DNA of 64,000 nt from Rhizophagus irregularis (GCF_026210795.1 NC_089435.1:3100001-3164000); one strand, 5' to 3'; shown: positions 50,383-62,275, numbered from the stretch's first letter. Notes: generated from the letters alone by a model not told the origin. Translations and numbers: made by a program.

Positions 50383-50496
50383 CGCAACGTCAAATTATTT
50401 GGATGGATCGTAATTTATATTAACTATAAAACAATTTAATAACATTTATTTTACTTTAGATTTTACTCTTATTTTTTTTTTAATTTAAATAGTCTA

Positions 50497-51158
50497 CTAG
50501 CTGTAGTCTGTTGCGTTGCAACAGATTAATTCATATTAATATGCTGCTCTATAAATGAGCTTTTTCCTTTTTCTGTTACTGTTCATTTTTTTATTGTAAT
50601 TTTTTTGTTATCTCCATTCTCCATCCTCTAACATAAGCTAATATAAGCTGTATAAGCTGTAGTAAATTTTTAATTATATAAAATAAAATATTTAAAAGTA
50701 AGACGAACCCTGTAAAAAAAAAAATAGTAGCAAAAAAAGTCATTTCTATTATTAGTGCTATTCAATAAATGTATAATAATAATAATAAAAATAGTCAAAA
50801 ATAAAAAAAAAGCTAATTTTGTTTTTGGGTTGAGCTGAAAAAAAATAAAAAAAAAAGATTATAAGAATAGATATTAAAACCACAGATAAAACATTCTCAA
50901 AAGGAAAACGCCATATAAAGTATTTTTTACATCCGATGACGTTGAGCTAAAAAACCAAAAATAAAAAAAAATTTAGTTTTATTATTCATTTCAAAATGTA
51001 TTTATTTTGATTCACTGATTCAAACCTAAAAGGTAAAGCAAAAAAAAGAAATTTCGGTAAAAGAAAAAAAAAAGAGAAAAAAAGGCACTCACCATAGCAT
51101 TGCAGCATCAAACTAAAATATTATTAAAAAAATCCTCCGGTCTTAAAAAAACCGGAGG
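50497..51158 (-). mobile_element. Helitron-like non-autonomous element, copy 3
   Basis: Read on the minus strand, the 3' end has a perfect hairpin CTGTTGC-AAC-GCAACAG (50508-50524), seven bases, then CTAG (50497-50500) followed by T. A palindrome CCTCCGGT...ACCGGAGG (51134-51158) lies where copies 1 and 2 have their GGTCTTTTAAGACC palindromes. The extent on the left side of the element (high coordinates) is a guess from that palindrome. Coding capacity: none. Confidence 0.45.
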
Positions 51159-51227
51159 GAAGAGAAAAAATTTTTTAAAAAATCCGGGTTAAAACAAAAC
51201 TGAGGAGAACAAAAAAAAAACTTTTAA

Positions 51228-51665
51228 TAAAATACGGTTTTCATAAACTGTGAAAAAGGAAATCAAAAAAAAAATTTTTTATTGCAGCGCATCGTTAACT
51301 TTTCCGTTAGCGTTACAAAATTCCTACTACAACTGGATTGGATTAGTCATAAAATTTTCGCGGATTGGCAATTGATCACATGTCTGAGTTTTTCAGGCTA
51401 GTTTTTTATATTCTAGCATTTACAGTATATGTTTACACCTCTTTATAATAAAAATAAAAAATATTGGTAAACTTTTGGGAATTAGCAGAAGGATAATCAT
51501 GTGGTGTGCATGAATTAATTTTCAAATTAACGTTTTTATCGGCAACTTTTTTAAATCACGTATTCATTAATATACAGTTTTTTTACTTGAACATTTGATA
51601 GCCCACAAACATACTCTAGTAGTCAGCAATGATATGGTTCAAATAAAATCATTGGACTAATCTTT
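51228..51665. repeat. Dispersed repeat, copy B
   Basis: Second copy of the repeat at 44873-45212, same orientation, with an extra segment in the middle. Confidence 0.7.
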
Positions 51666-52178
51666 TAATATTCTCCTTTTTTTATTTTTATTTTTATTTT
51701 TAACATTTAACAAAATTTAGAGCTTCTGACTAATAATAAATAATATATTTATAGACTAAATTTGACTATTGTTAATATTAAATTTGACTAGCGTCAAGCA
51801 TGTAAGTTTAATCAATTAGATAAATAATCAACTCTTCACTATAACTTTTTTATAAACTCATATTTAAAAGAAGAGTCATGTAATAAGCCAAAAAAGACAT
51901 TTATAGTTAAAAATGTTCGTTCAAATTTTAAGTCATTAGTTAGAGAAAACGAATAACGATATTATAGTAAGGATACGATACCAATTACCACGCATGTTAC
52001 TCTAAATTGTGGCACAGCTTTATCATTAAATATAGAGTACATACTAGCAGTTACCCGTTGCTTCCAATGAGTTTGTTTTGTTTATAATTAGGAATTTATA
52101 TAGGTAATAATTAGTTAACAAAAATTAATAAAATAATATGTATTAAATTATAATTATAATATTAGAATGATATTAATT

Positions 52179-53772
52179 GGGAATTGGTAAACTTCGCCTG
52201 GGTCGATCACGTGGCAGATTTAATACTTTTGATTGGCCAGATTTGCCACATGATCACTTTAATTGTAGGCTCGAGGTTCGTTTCCTTGGTTCTTTCGGTC
52301 TCAAGGTATTTTTCTTTTTTCTTTTATTTTTATTACTAACTTACATTCTTACACTTTGTTTCTTACTAACTCTATTTCATTATTTAGTCCTTCCGGTTCT
52401 GCAATTAAGGTACAGTTGTTTTTCACTTTACATTTCGTTTCTTATTTTTTATTTTTTTTTTTGTTTCTGGTTCATATTTCATTTTTAACTAATTTTATTT
52501 CATTTTTTTTTAGATCTTTTAGTTCTTTCGGTTCTACAATTAATAAAGGTATTTTTTTTTTATTTATTTTTTTTTTGTTTCTATCTTATATTTCGTTTCT
52601 TACTAACTTCACTTTATGGTTTATTTTTTACCTGGTTTCCTATCATTATCTTTTGCTACCCAACCTTCTATGAGATTTTGATCGGATACCCTAACCGATA
52701 TGGGAAATTTACCATTGTTTGAACTATTTTTACTACGTGAAAAAAACACTCGAATGCACGTGATCCGGTGATCTGTAGTAATTGACGTATTTTTTGTTGC
52801 CACCTTGCCACCTTATAAAATTTTATCATGATCTTTTTTTATTTTTTGTCTCTCATCATTTTTCACCTCCTATTACTTCTCATTATTCCATCCTTTTCGT
52901 CTCCCATTATTTCTATTACATCTTTTCATTTTCCATTATTTCTTTTTCTCTCCTGTTTACTTCCCATCATTTCTTTTTGTCTCTCATAACTCCTTTTCGT
53001 CTCCCATCACTCCTCTTCATTTTCCCATAACTTTTTTTGTCTCTCGTCACTTCTTTTCGTCTCCCATCACTCCTCTTCATCTTCCCATCACTCCTTTTCG
53101 TCTCCCATCACTCCTCTTCATCTTCTCATTATTCCTCTTCATCTTCCCATTGCTCCCTTTCATCTCCCATCACTCCTTTTCGTCTCCCATCATTCCTCTT
53201 CATCTACCCATCACTCCTTTTCGTCTCCCATCACTCTTCTTCATCTTCTCATTATTCCTCTTCATCTTCCCATCGCTCCTTTTCATCTCCCATCACTCCT
53301 TTTCGTCTCCCATCACTTTTCTTCATCTTCCTATAACTCCTTTTCATCTCCCATCATGTCCTATTTCTCCTTTTGTTTCCTATCAATTCACATTACTCTT
53401 TTTTACTCCCTTTCATCTTCTATTACTTTCCATTACTTCATTGTTATTTCATTTTTTTATTAGCATCTTTCTTCTTGATCATTGAAATTTACTTAATATC
53501 TTTCTTTTATTGTATCACTTCATTAAAAATAAATGGTGATTTTTTGCTTTAAAATCGAAAACGTGTGATTTAAATTTTAATATTTGCAAATAAATTTCAT
53601 TAGATAAGATTATTTTAAATAAATATGTTTGCAAAAATTTTTTTTTTAAAATATCTTTTGCGATAAAATTTTAAGTTTAGCCGATCAAAAATTAGCTAAG
53701 TTGATTCTTTATATATTGTACATCATGTGACATATTTGGAAAAAAAACCCCCGGCGATGTTTAACAATTCCC
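52179..53772. mobile_element. Nested TIR element, 1594 bp
   Basis: Ends are GGGAATTGGTAAACTTCGCC and, inverted on the right, GGGAATTGTTAAACATCGCC, so the inverted repeats are about 20 bp with two mismatches. AATT flanks both sides (52175-52178 and 53773-53776). The empty site is seen in the related copy at 23268-24160, which supports insertion as a unit. It carries no transposase; the inside is pyrimidine-rich with a minisatellite. Near the left end, GATCACGTGGCAGATTT and AGATTTGCCACATGATC form a second inverted pair. Confidence 0.75.
52900..53365. repeat. CTCCCATCACTCCTTTTCGT-type minisatellite
   Basis: Units of about 20-24 bases alternate between CTTTTCGTCTCCCATCACTC and CTCTTCATCTTCCCATCACTC forms over about 460 bases. 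It produces Ser/His/Phe/Leu-rich open frames in several frames, which are not genes. Confidence 0.85.
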
Positions 53773-53776
53773 AATT

Positions 53777-54826
53777 ATATTTACAATAATGTAACTATTT
53801 ATATTAATGATTTGACGTTTGAGTGTAGAATGAAATTCGAATTAATTAAGAAATTGTGAAAAATAATTATCAAAAGTATTTTCGATATTATGAAAATACT
53901 ACAAATATTATTGTTAATTAATTATAAATTTTATAATTATTTCTTATTATTATTTTATATTACGTCAATCTTAAACTTATAACCAACTTAGGAAAAATAT
54001 TCGAAGTTTCGAACAATTAAATGTATTAGAATCTGTTATTTCATTTCATTTATTATTATTCTTTTGATATTCATTTTAAACCATTTGAATTAAAATTTTT
54101 ATTCAAAAATCTGGTGATTATTTAAAAAATTTCGGATATGGATTTGATTATAATAATCTATTATTAAATCAACAATTTCTTCAATTAACTAATTATAAAA
54201 TATTTTTTTTGATATTTATGAATTTAAAAATCAAACTATTTATCCAGCGTTCAATTTAATTGAAAAAACCTTAATTATCTTTCTATCAATGTTGGTTAAT
54301 TTCCTATATGTTACTTGATTTTTTTTTAAAAAATAATAATTTTTGTAAATATATTTATATTTCTTTATTTAATAATAAAACAAAATAAAAAAAAATTGGG
54401 GAAATGAAAAAGAATAAAAAAAGAAATCGGTTTAAAAAAGGGAGAAAAAAAGGAACCTGAAAAAAAATAAGTACCGAAAAAATTCTGAAAAAAAGGGACA
54501 ATAATTCGGTCCAAAAAGAGTGAAAAAAAAAAACTAAAAAAAATAACAATACGGTAATATAAAAAAAATCGGTCTTTAAAAGACCGAAACAATAGGATTA
54601 GATAATAATAAAATAATTTTCTGTTTGTAGCTACGGCGGGCCATATAAGTATTACATATACATTCTGGTTATGCAAAATTTGTTTGTCATATATACAATG
54701 ATGCAATGCTTGTACTTGTGATCAACGCCTTTGCACATAATGTATTTTGCATAAATATTATTAAAAAAAAAAGAAAAAAAAATATTTACTTTGTCTTTTT
54801 CAATTAGGGAGAATTTTGATATAGCA
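53777..54826. other. Remainder of Helitron-like copy 2 and short spacer
   Basis: 53777-54612 is the older half of the split element; its T-rich minus-strand reading gives chance open frames near 54355-54706. From 54613 to the next ATG at 54827 nothing is seen. Confidence 0.45.
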
Positions 54827-57800
54827 ATGGACCAATGTATTGGTAAAGGTAAAGCATATAACATGAATAATAATATAAATTAGAATTATTCAAAATTATT
54901 AAAACAAACTTGCAATATAATAAAACTAGTTTTGTGTGATACCAAAGAACCCAAAGGTAAATATAATATACAAAACAAAATTGAAATATTAAGATTTTTA
55001 TTTATTAAAAAAACTTAATTATAAATAATCAAATATATTAAACCAAATTTGCAATATAATAAAACTAGTTTCCAGTAATATTGAAGAATTTGAAGAAAGT
55101 GGCACTGAAGAATTTGAAAGAAGTAGCATTGAGAAATTTGAAGAAAGTGGCACTGGAGAATCTAAAGGTATATCAAACAAGCTAAAATATTAAATTTTTA
55201 TTTATAAACAATTCAAATACTATCTAGGCTAACTATTTTATATAAAAATTATATTAAATATTTAGCTTGTAAGTTAATATAATGAATTACTCATTATTTT
55301 TATTGTATTCCATATAACTAAATAATTTATTTAATGATTAATAATACTGTAGTTGGTAAGTAATTGTTATCGGTCATGTTGTAGATGATAACTGATTTAC
55401 CACTAGGATTGCTATGTATATCATATGACCGAAGGCCGCATGATAGAGTAGCATCCTAGTGTAAATCAGTTATCATAAACATGACTGATAATAAAGTTAT
55501 TGGATATGTATGACGTAAAGCAACTGAGACCTTTTTCGCGTATCTTATTTATTATTTTATAATAATGTGATCAAAATTTTGTATATCACTAATTATAAAG
55601 TGACCAAAATTTGTGTATCACTATTATAAAGTGATCAATAACATACGTGAAAAATGTCCAGTGCTTACATAGAACATATACAATAAGTTATCAGTTATTT
55701 AAACCTTTAGTCCTTTACTACTTTATTTATTCTAACATAACATTCAAATAACTAAATTCTTTGTTTAAATAACTATTTAATTATTAATTATATTACAGAT
55801 AGTAAGTTACAATATATATATTATATTTATTTGTTTAATATTTTATATAATTCAACTAATTATATTCTTAATTTAAATAACTAGATTGTAAGTAATATAT
55901 ATAATATACAGTAAATACTTTTATATTATCTTTATATTTAACTAATTAATAATTAATAATACTACAGGGTGTAAGTTATATGATGTCTATATTGATATTA
56001 TTTATATAATTTAACAAATTTCTTTATTTAAAAATTATTAAATAATATAGGGTGTAAGTTATTTATTTAATTCTATTATTACTTATTGTTATAATATTTA
56101 CATATAATTTAGACTAACTAATTTCTTTATTTAAAAAATTATTAAATAATATAGTTCGTAAGTTTTTTATTATTACTTATTGTTATAATATTTACATATA
56201 ATTTAAACTAACTAATTTCTTTATTAGTTCGTAAGTTAATTTATTTAATTCTATTATTACTTATTGTTATAATATTTACATATAATTTATACTAACTAAT
56301 TTCTTTATTTAAAAAATTATTAAATAATATAGTTCGTAAGTTATTTATTTAATTCTATCATTACTTATTGTTATAATATTTACATATAATTTAGACTAAC
56401 TAATTTCTTAAAAAATTATTAAATAATATAGCTCGTAAGTTATTTATTTAATTTTATTATTACATATTGTTATAATATTTACATATGATTTAAAGTTTTC
56501 AACTAACTAATTTCTTTATTTAAAAAATTATTAAATAATATAGCTCGTAAGTTATTTATTTAATTCTATTATTACTTATTGATATAATATTTACATATAA
56601 TTTAAACTAACTAATTTCTTTATTTAAAAATTATTAAATAATATAGAGAGTAAGTTATTTATTTAATTCTATTATTCTTATTGTTATAATATTTACATAT
56701 AATTTAAACTATCTAATTTCTTTATTAGTTCGTAAGTTATTTATTTAATTCTATTATTACTTATTGTTATAATATTTACATAATTTAAACTAACTAATTT
56801 CTTTATTTAAAAAATTATTAAATAATGTAGGGCGTAAGTTATTTATTTAATTTTATTATTACTTATTGTTATAGTATTTACATATAATTTAAACTAACTA
56901 ATTTCTTTATTTAAAAAATTATTAAATAATATAGTTCGTAAGTTATTTATTTAATTCTATTATTACTTATTGTTATAATATTTACATATAATTTAAACTA
57001 ACTAATTTCTTTATTTAAAAAATTATTAAATAATATAGAGAGTAAGTTATTTATTTAATTCTATATTCTATTATTACTTATTGTTATAATATTTACATAT
57101 AATTTAAACTATCTAATTTCTTTATTTAAAAAATTATTAAATAATATAGTTCGTAAGTTAATTTATTTAATTCTATTATTACTTATTGTTATAATATTTA
57201 CATATAATTTAAACTAACTAATTTCTTTATTTAAAAAATTATTAAATAATATAGCTCGTAAGTTATTTATTTAATTTTATTATTACTTATTGATATAATA
57301 TTTACATATAATTTAAACTAACTAATTTCTTTATTTAAAAAATTATTAAATAATATAGTTCGTAAGTTATTTATTTAATTCTATTATTACTTATTGTTAT
57401 AATATTTACATATAATTTAAACTAACTAATTTCTTTATTTAAAAAATTATTAAATAATATAGAGAGTAAGTTATTTATTTAATTCTATATTCTATTATTA
57501 CTTATTGTTATAATATTTACATATAATTTAAACTATCTAATTTCTTTATTTAAAAAATTATTAAATAATATAGTTCGTAAGTTAATTTATTTAATTCTAT
57601 TATTACTTATTGTTATAATATTTACATATAATTTAAACTAACTAATTTCTTTATTTAAAAAATTATTAAATAATATAGCTCGTAAGTTATTTATTTAATT
57701 TTATTATTACTTATTGATATAATATTTACATATAATTTAAACTAACTAATTTCTTTATTTAAAAAATTATTAAATAATATAGTTCGTAAGTTATTTATTT

Positions 57801-60800
57801 AATTCTATTATTACATATTGTTATAATATTTACATATAATTTAAACTAACTAATCTCTTTATATTTAAAAACATTATTTAATAATATAGCTCGTAAGTTA
57901 TTTATTTAATACTATTATTACTTATTGTTATAATATTTACATATGATTTAAACTAACTAATTTCTTTATTTAAAAAATTATTAAATAATATAGTTCGTAA
58001 GTTATTTATTTAATTCTATTATTACTTATTGTTATAATATTTACATATAATTTAAACTAACTAATTTCTTTATCTAAAAAATTATTAAATGATATAGTTC
58101 GTAAGTTATTTATTTAATTCTATTATCACTTATTGTTATAATATTTACATATAATTTAAACTAACTAATTTCTTTATTTAAAAAATTATTTTGTAATTAT
58201 TTTAGTTGGTAAGTCATAAGTTATTTATTTAATTCTATTATTACTTATTGTTATAATATTTACGTATAGTTTAAACTAACTAATTTCTTTATTTAATAAA
58301 TTATTTAATAATATAGAGAGTAAGTTATTTATTTAATTTTATTATTACTTATTGTTATAATATTTACATATAATTTAAACTAACTAATTTCTTTATTTAA
58401 AAAATTATTTTGTAATTATTTTAGTTGGTAAGTCATAAGTTATTTATTTAATTCTATTATTACTTATTGTTATAATATTTACATATAATTTAAACTAACT
58501 AATTTCTTTATTTAAAAAATTATTAAATAATATAGAGAGTAAGTTATTTATTTAATTCTATTATTACTTATTGATATAATATTTACATATAATTTAAACT
58601 ATCTAATTTCTTTATTTAAAAAATTATTAAATAATATAGAGAGTAAGTTATTTATTTAATTCTATTATTCTTATTGTTATAATATTTACATATAATTTAA
58701 ACTAATTAATTTCTTTATTTAAAAATTATCAAATAATATAGAGAGTAAGTTATTTATTTAATTCTATTATTACTTATTGTTATAATAATTACATATAATT
58801 TAAACTAACTAATTTCTTTATTTAAAAAATTATTAAATAATATAGAGAGTAAGTTATTTATTTAATTCTATTATTACTTATTATTATATTATTTACATAT
58901 AATGTAACTAACTAATTTCTTTATTTAAAAATTATCAAATAATATAGAGTGTAAGTTATTTATTTAATTCTATTATTACTTATTGTTATAAACTAACTAA
59001 TTTCTTTATTTAAAAAATTATTAAATAATATAGGGCGTAAGTTATTTATTTAATTTTATTATTACTTATTGTTATAATATTTACATATAATTTAAACTAA
59101 CTAATTTTTTTATTTAAAAAATTATTAAATAATATAGGGCGTAAGTTATTTATTTAATTTTATTATTACTTATTGTTATAGTATTTACATATAATTTAAA
59201 TTAACTAATTTCTTTATTTAAAAAATTATCAAATAATAGAGTGTAAGTTATTTATTTAATTCTATTATTACTTATTGTTATAAACTAACTAATTTCTTTA
59301 TTTAAAAAATTATTAAATAATATAGGGCGTAAGTTATTTATTTAATTTTATTATTACTTATTGTTATAGTATTTACATATGATTTAAATTAACTAATTTC
59401 TTTATTTAAAAAATTATTAAATAATATAGAGAGTAAGTTATTTATTTAATTCTATTATTACTTATTGTTATAATATTTACATATAATTTAAACTAACTAA
59501 TTTCTTTATTTAAAAAATTATTTTGTAATTATTTTAGTTGGTAAGTCATAAGTTATTTATTTAATTCTATTATTACTTATTATTATATTATTTACATATA
59601 ATGTAACTAACTAATTTCTTTATTTAAAAAATTATTTATGATCTAGCTTGTAAGTGTCTCTATTGTTATATATTTTATATAATATTTATTGGTTAACTGA
59701 ATTCTTTTATTTGAAAAATATCTGTTACTTTAGTCGGTAAGTTGTAAGTCATAGGTTATTATATGTATTTATCTAAAAATTAAGACTTATATTTCATTAA
59801 ATCCCTATTTAAATTTTAGAGTAAGTAATAATTTATTTTGTATAAATTATAATATAATCTACAATATAATTTTAACTATTTAAATTTATAGATTTGGGAA
59901 AAGTGGAAATACAATTATAGATGATTTTGTTCTTAAAAAACGATTAAAATGGATTCCTTATAACAAATTTAAAAATGTTGAATATCTTAATGAAGGAGGA
60001 TTTGGTACTATATACAAAGCTAATTGGTCAAATGGAGTTGGAGAAGTAATACTTAAATGTCACAAGAATTTAAATGAAAATTTAAATGAATTTTTGAAAG
60101 AAGTATGATAGTATATTATTTTCTATTTTTAATTTAAATTAAAATTTATTTATAATAATAAATTATTATTATTATTTTATAGTGGGAATATCATACAAGT
60201 GTTTTAAGTTCAATCAATATTATAGATATTTATGGATTCACAAAAGATCCAAATACATCGAAATATATGGTAGTAATGGATTATGCAAATAAAGGTAATT
60301 TAAGAGAAAATTTAACAAGTATAGTCAAAAATAATTGGAATCAAAAATTATATATGTTGTACGAAATTATTTCTGGACTTAGTAAGATACATGAAAAAAA
60401 TCTTATTCATTGTGATTTTCATGATGGTAATATTTTAAATCATAGTAATAAGGATAAGGATAAAATTTATATTAGTGATTTAGGATTATGCCAACCTATA
60501 AAATCATTTTTGGAAAAATATGATATTTATGGTGTTATATCATTTATGGCTCCTGAAGTTTTAAGAGGCAAATCTTATACTCCAGCTAGTGATATATATA
60601 GTTTTTCTATGATTATGTGGGAACTTACATCTGGGGTACCACCATTTAATAATAGAGCACATGATATTCAACTTAGTTTGAGTATTTGTAAAGGTGAACG
60701 TCCTGAAATTATTGAAAATACTCCACAATGTTATGTAGATTTAATGAAAGAATGTTGGAATGAAGATTCATCAAAAAGACCATCTTCTAAAGAAGTATTA

Positions 60801-61378
60801 GAAATTATTGAAAAATGGATTTTCCGTCCTGATGATGATGAAATTAATGAAGAATTAGAAAGCAACATTATGGAATTTATAAATGCACCAATTGGGCATA
60901 ACAATCTTGCTACTAAATCTCATCCTAAAGCATGTTTTACAAGTCGCTTACTTGATTTTACTAGTAAAAAATTGAATGAAATTCTTGAAAATGAAAATAC
61001 ACAAGCATCTCATGCAAGTCATTCAGATTTGAATGATTGTGTAATTAGAGGAGATTTGATGTCATTAGGTATATACTATAATATATAAAAAATTAATCTT
61101 GCAAATTATTTATATGAAATTAATTAATTTATTTAATTATTCAGATGAGAATACTAGTAAAAAGTTGAATGAAATTCCTGAAAGTGAAAATTCACAAGCT
61201 AGTGTAAAAGCAAATGAAATGCTAGTAAGTGAAGATTTGAATGATTATATAATTAAGGGTCTGGGGTCATTAGGTATGTACTATGATATATAAAAGAATT
61301 AATCTTGTAAATTATTTATGTGAAATTAATTTTATTTAATATTTAATTTATTTAGATATTAAAGCAAATGAAAATTAA
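54827..61378 (+). CDS. TKL-like protein kinase with a putative microexon array
   Basis: Proposed exons: 54827-54848, 54930-54956, 55069-55167, about 42 three-base exons between 55266 and 59736, one base at 59820, then 59892-60102, 60183-61068, 61145-61273 and 61356-61378. All joined, the frame is open for 507 residues. The first three exons are phase 1 and exon 3 encodes three Glu-rich repeats (EEFEESGT type). The kinase domain is clear: NEGGFGTIYKANW glycine loop, VILK lysine, IHCDFHDGN catalytic loop (Cys in place of Arg), SDLG and MAPEVL. The two last tail exons are phase 1; exon 61145-61273 repeats the end of the exon before it (TSKKLNEI, DLND). Kinase exons are firm; the microexon reading and the start are inferences. 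Confidence 0.65.
55256..59830 (+). repeat. Tandem array of intron-like units separated by three bases
   Basis: About 43 units, mostly 104 bp: GTAAGT donor, TTATTTATTTAATTCTATTA body, CTAACTAAT branch-like motif and ATATAG acceptor, then three bases before the next GTAAG. The three bases are TTC, CTC, AGA, GGC, GGT, AGT, TTG, CTT, ATA, ATT or TCG. The first units (55266, 55353, 55799, 55885, 55968) and the last (59647, 59734) have quite different bodies but keep AG-NNN-GTAAG. The final unit has one base (59820). It lies wholly between exon 3 and the kinase exon of the gene at 54827. Two 424-bp blocks of four units (56935-57358 and 57359-57782) look identical. Confidence 0.9.
55368..55490. mobile_element. 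Hairpin MITE inside the intron array
   Basis: TATCGGTCATGTT... at the left is inverted at the right (AACATGACTGATA), and the inner arms GATAACTGATTTAC...ACTAGGAT and ATCCTAGT...GTAAATCAGTTATC also pair, giving about 55-bp arms with small gaps. It lies between the second and third intron-like units, so that intron is longer than its neighbours. Confidence 0.7.
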
Positions 61379-61472
61379 CTAATCATTGTTTGTTTTAAAA
61401 AAATTTATAGTTTTTTTAAATGATATTTGATATTACACATTCAAAAGAAATTGTTTTTTATTTTATTCTTTT

Positions 61473-61668
61473 TAAATTTATTTAACACTAAGGCTAGAGT
61501 AGCAAAATATTTTACAAGTTTCTTAGTTTGTAATTTAAATAATTCTTTTTTTTTAGCTTATGTATTTTTTTTATTATACTTAAATTTATTTAAACACTAA
61601 GACTAGAGTAGTAAATATTTTACAAGTTTCTTAGTTTGTAATTTAAATAAAATCTTTTTTTTTATAAC
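61473..61668. repeat. Tandem duplication behind the kinase gene
   Basis: Two copies (about 61473-61560 and 61583-61668) share AAATTTATTTAA, CACTAAG[GA]CTAGAGTAG and TTTTACAAGTTTCTTAGTTT. No coding content. Confidence 0.8.
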
Positions 61669-61871
61669 TTTTCCAATTATGAAATATAAATTATCAAAAT
61701 AATAATATAAAACCATTTCTAATGATAATGTAAAATTTTTTATACTTATTCTAATAGCTTGATTGTACTTATTTATATTTGTTGACTTTTATTTTTAATA
61801 TTATTTAAATATTCATTTGAATTAGCACTCATACATTTATAAGCTAATTTCTTATAAAATTCGGGAGTTCC

Positions 61872-62275
61872 TTACCCAAATTCTGGCTTAATCCCATTAC
61901 ATATGGCTAATGCTAAACTTAAAGGTGATTTTCCAGATGATAATTCAGCCACAGCAGATAATTTATATGGTTCACCGTTTAAGACTTCTGGTGCAATATA
62001 TAGCAATACTCCATACACTTTATCATCTAAGTTTTGTTCATTTGCTGGTCCATATAATCCAAAGTCTTCTGAAATGAGAGATAAAGCAGTAGTATGAATT
62101 TGTAGGATATTCCACTATGAAATCCCTACGGAAATATCCTGATAATATAACATATTCAAGAAATTATTTGAAGAATACTTCTCAAACCCTCAGTAAATTG
62201 TTTAGTCATCATAAATTCTTTAGCTTCTTAGTTACCATAAAGCTTTAATCCTCCAAACTTAGATACTTCCCAATG
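61872..62275 (-). pseudogene. Antisense protein-kinase relic
   Basis: On the minus strand kinase pieces appear in order: WEVSKFGGLKLYG (from about 62275), FHSG-like sequence near 62120, then an open stretch 62100-61872 with EDFGLYGPANEQ, IAPEVLNGEPY, AELSSGKSPLSLALAICNG and IKPEF before TAA. Stops interrupt the first half, and the segment between APE and AELSSGK is shorter than normal. It is a decayed kinase copy lying tail to tail with the gene at 54827-61378; it is not from that gene itself, because the motifs differ (IAPEVLNGEPY against MAPEVLRGKSY). Confidence 0.75.

Larger units (their letters stand above)
52044..54612 (-). mobile_element. Helitron-like element, copy 2, split by a nested insertion
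   Basis: On the minus strand it starts near the palindrome CGGTCTTTAAAAGACCG (about 54570) and ends in AAGCAACGGG...CTGCTAG at 52044, followed by T. It parallels copy 1 (23268-24160), but the left arm of the 3' hairpin is lost. Similarity to copy 1 breaks exactly at 53773 and resumes at 52178, because a 1.6-kb element sits in between. Without it the length is about 0.97 kb, close to copy 1. Confidence 0.55.

Noticed and set aside
52782-53485. Ser/His/Phe/Leu-rich open frames
   Set aside because: Produced by a pyrimidine-rich minisatellite inside a nested transposon.
55256-59830. CRISPR-like array
   Set aside because: The repeat unit is about 101 bp with 3-base gaps, in a eukaryotic intron; not comparable with CRISPR repeats and spacers.
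61903-62097. 64-codon plus-strand frame
   Set aside because: It is antisense to the recognisable kinase relic on the minus strand.
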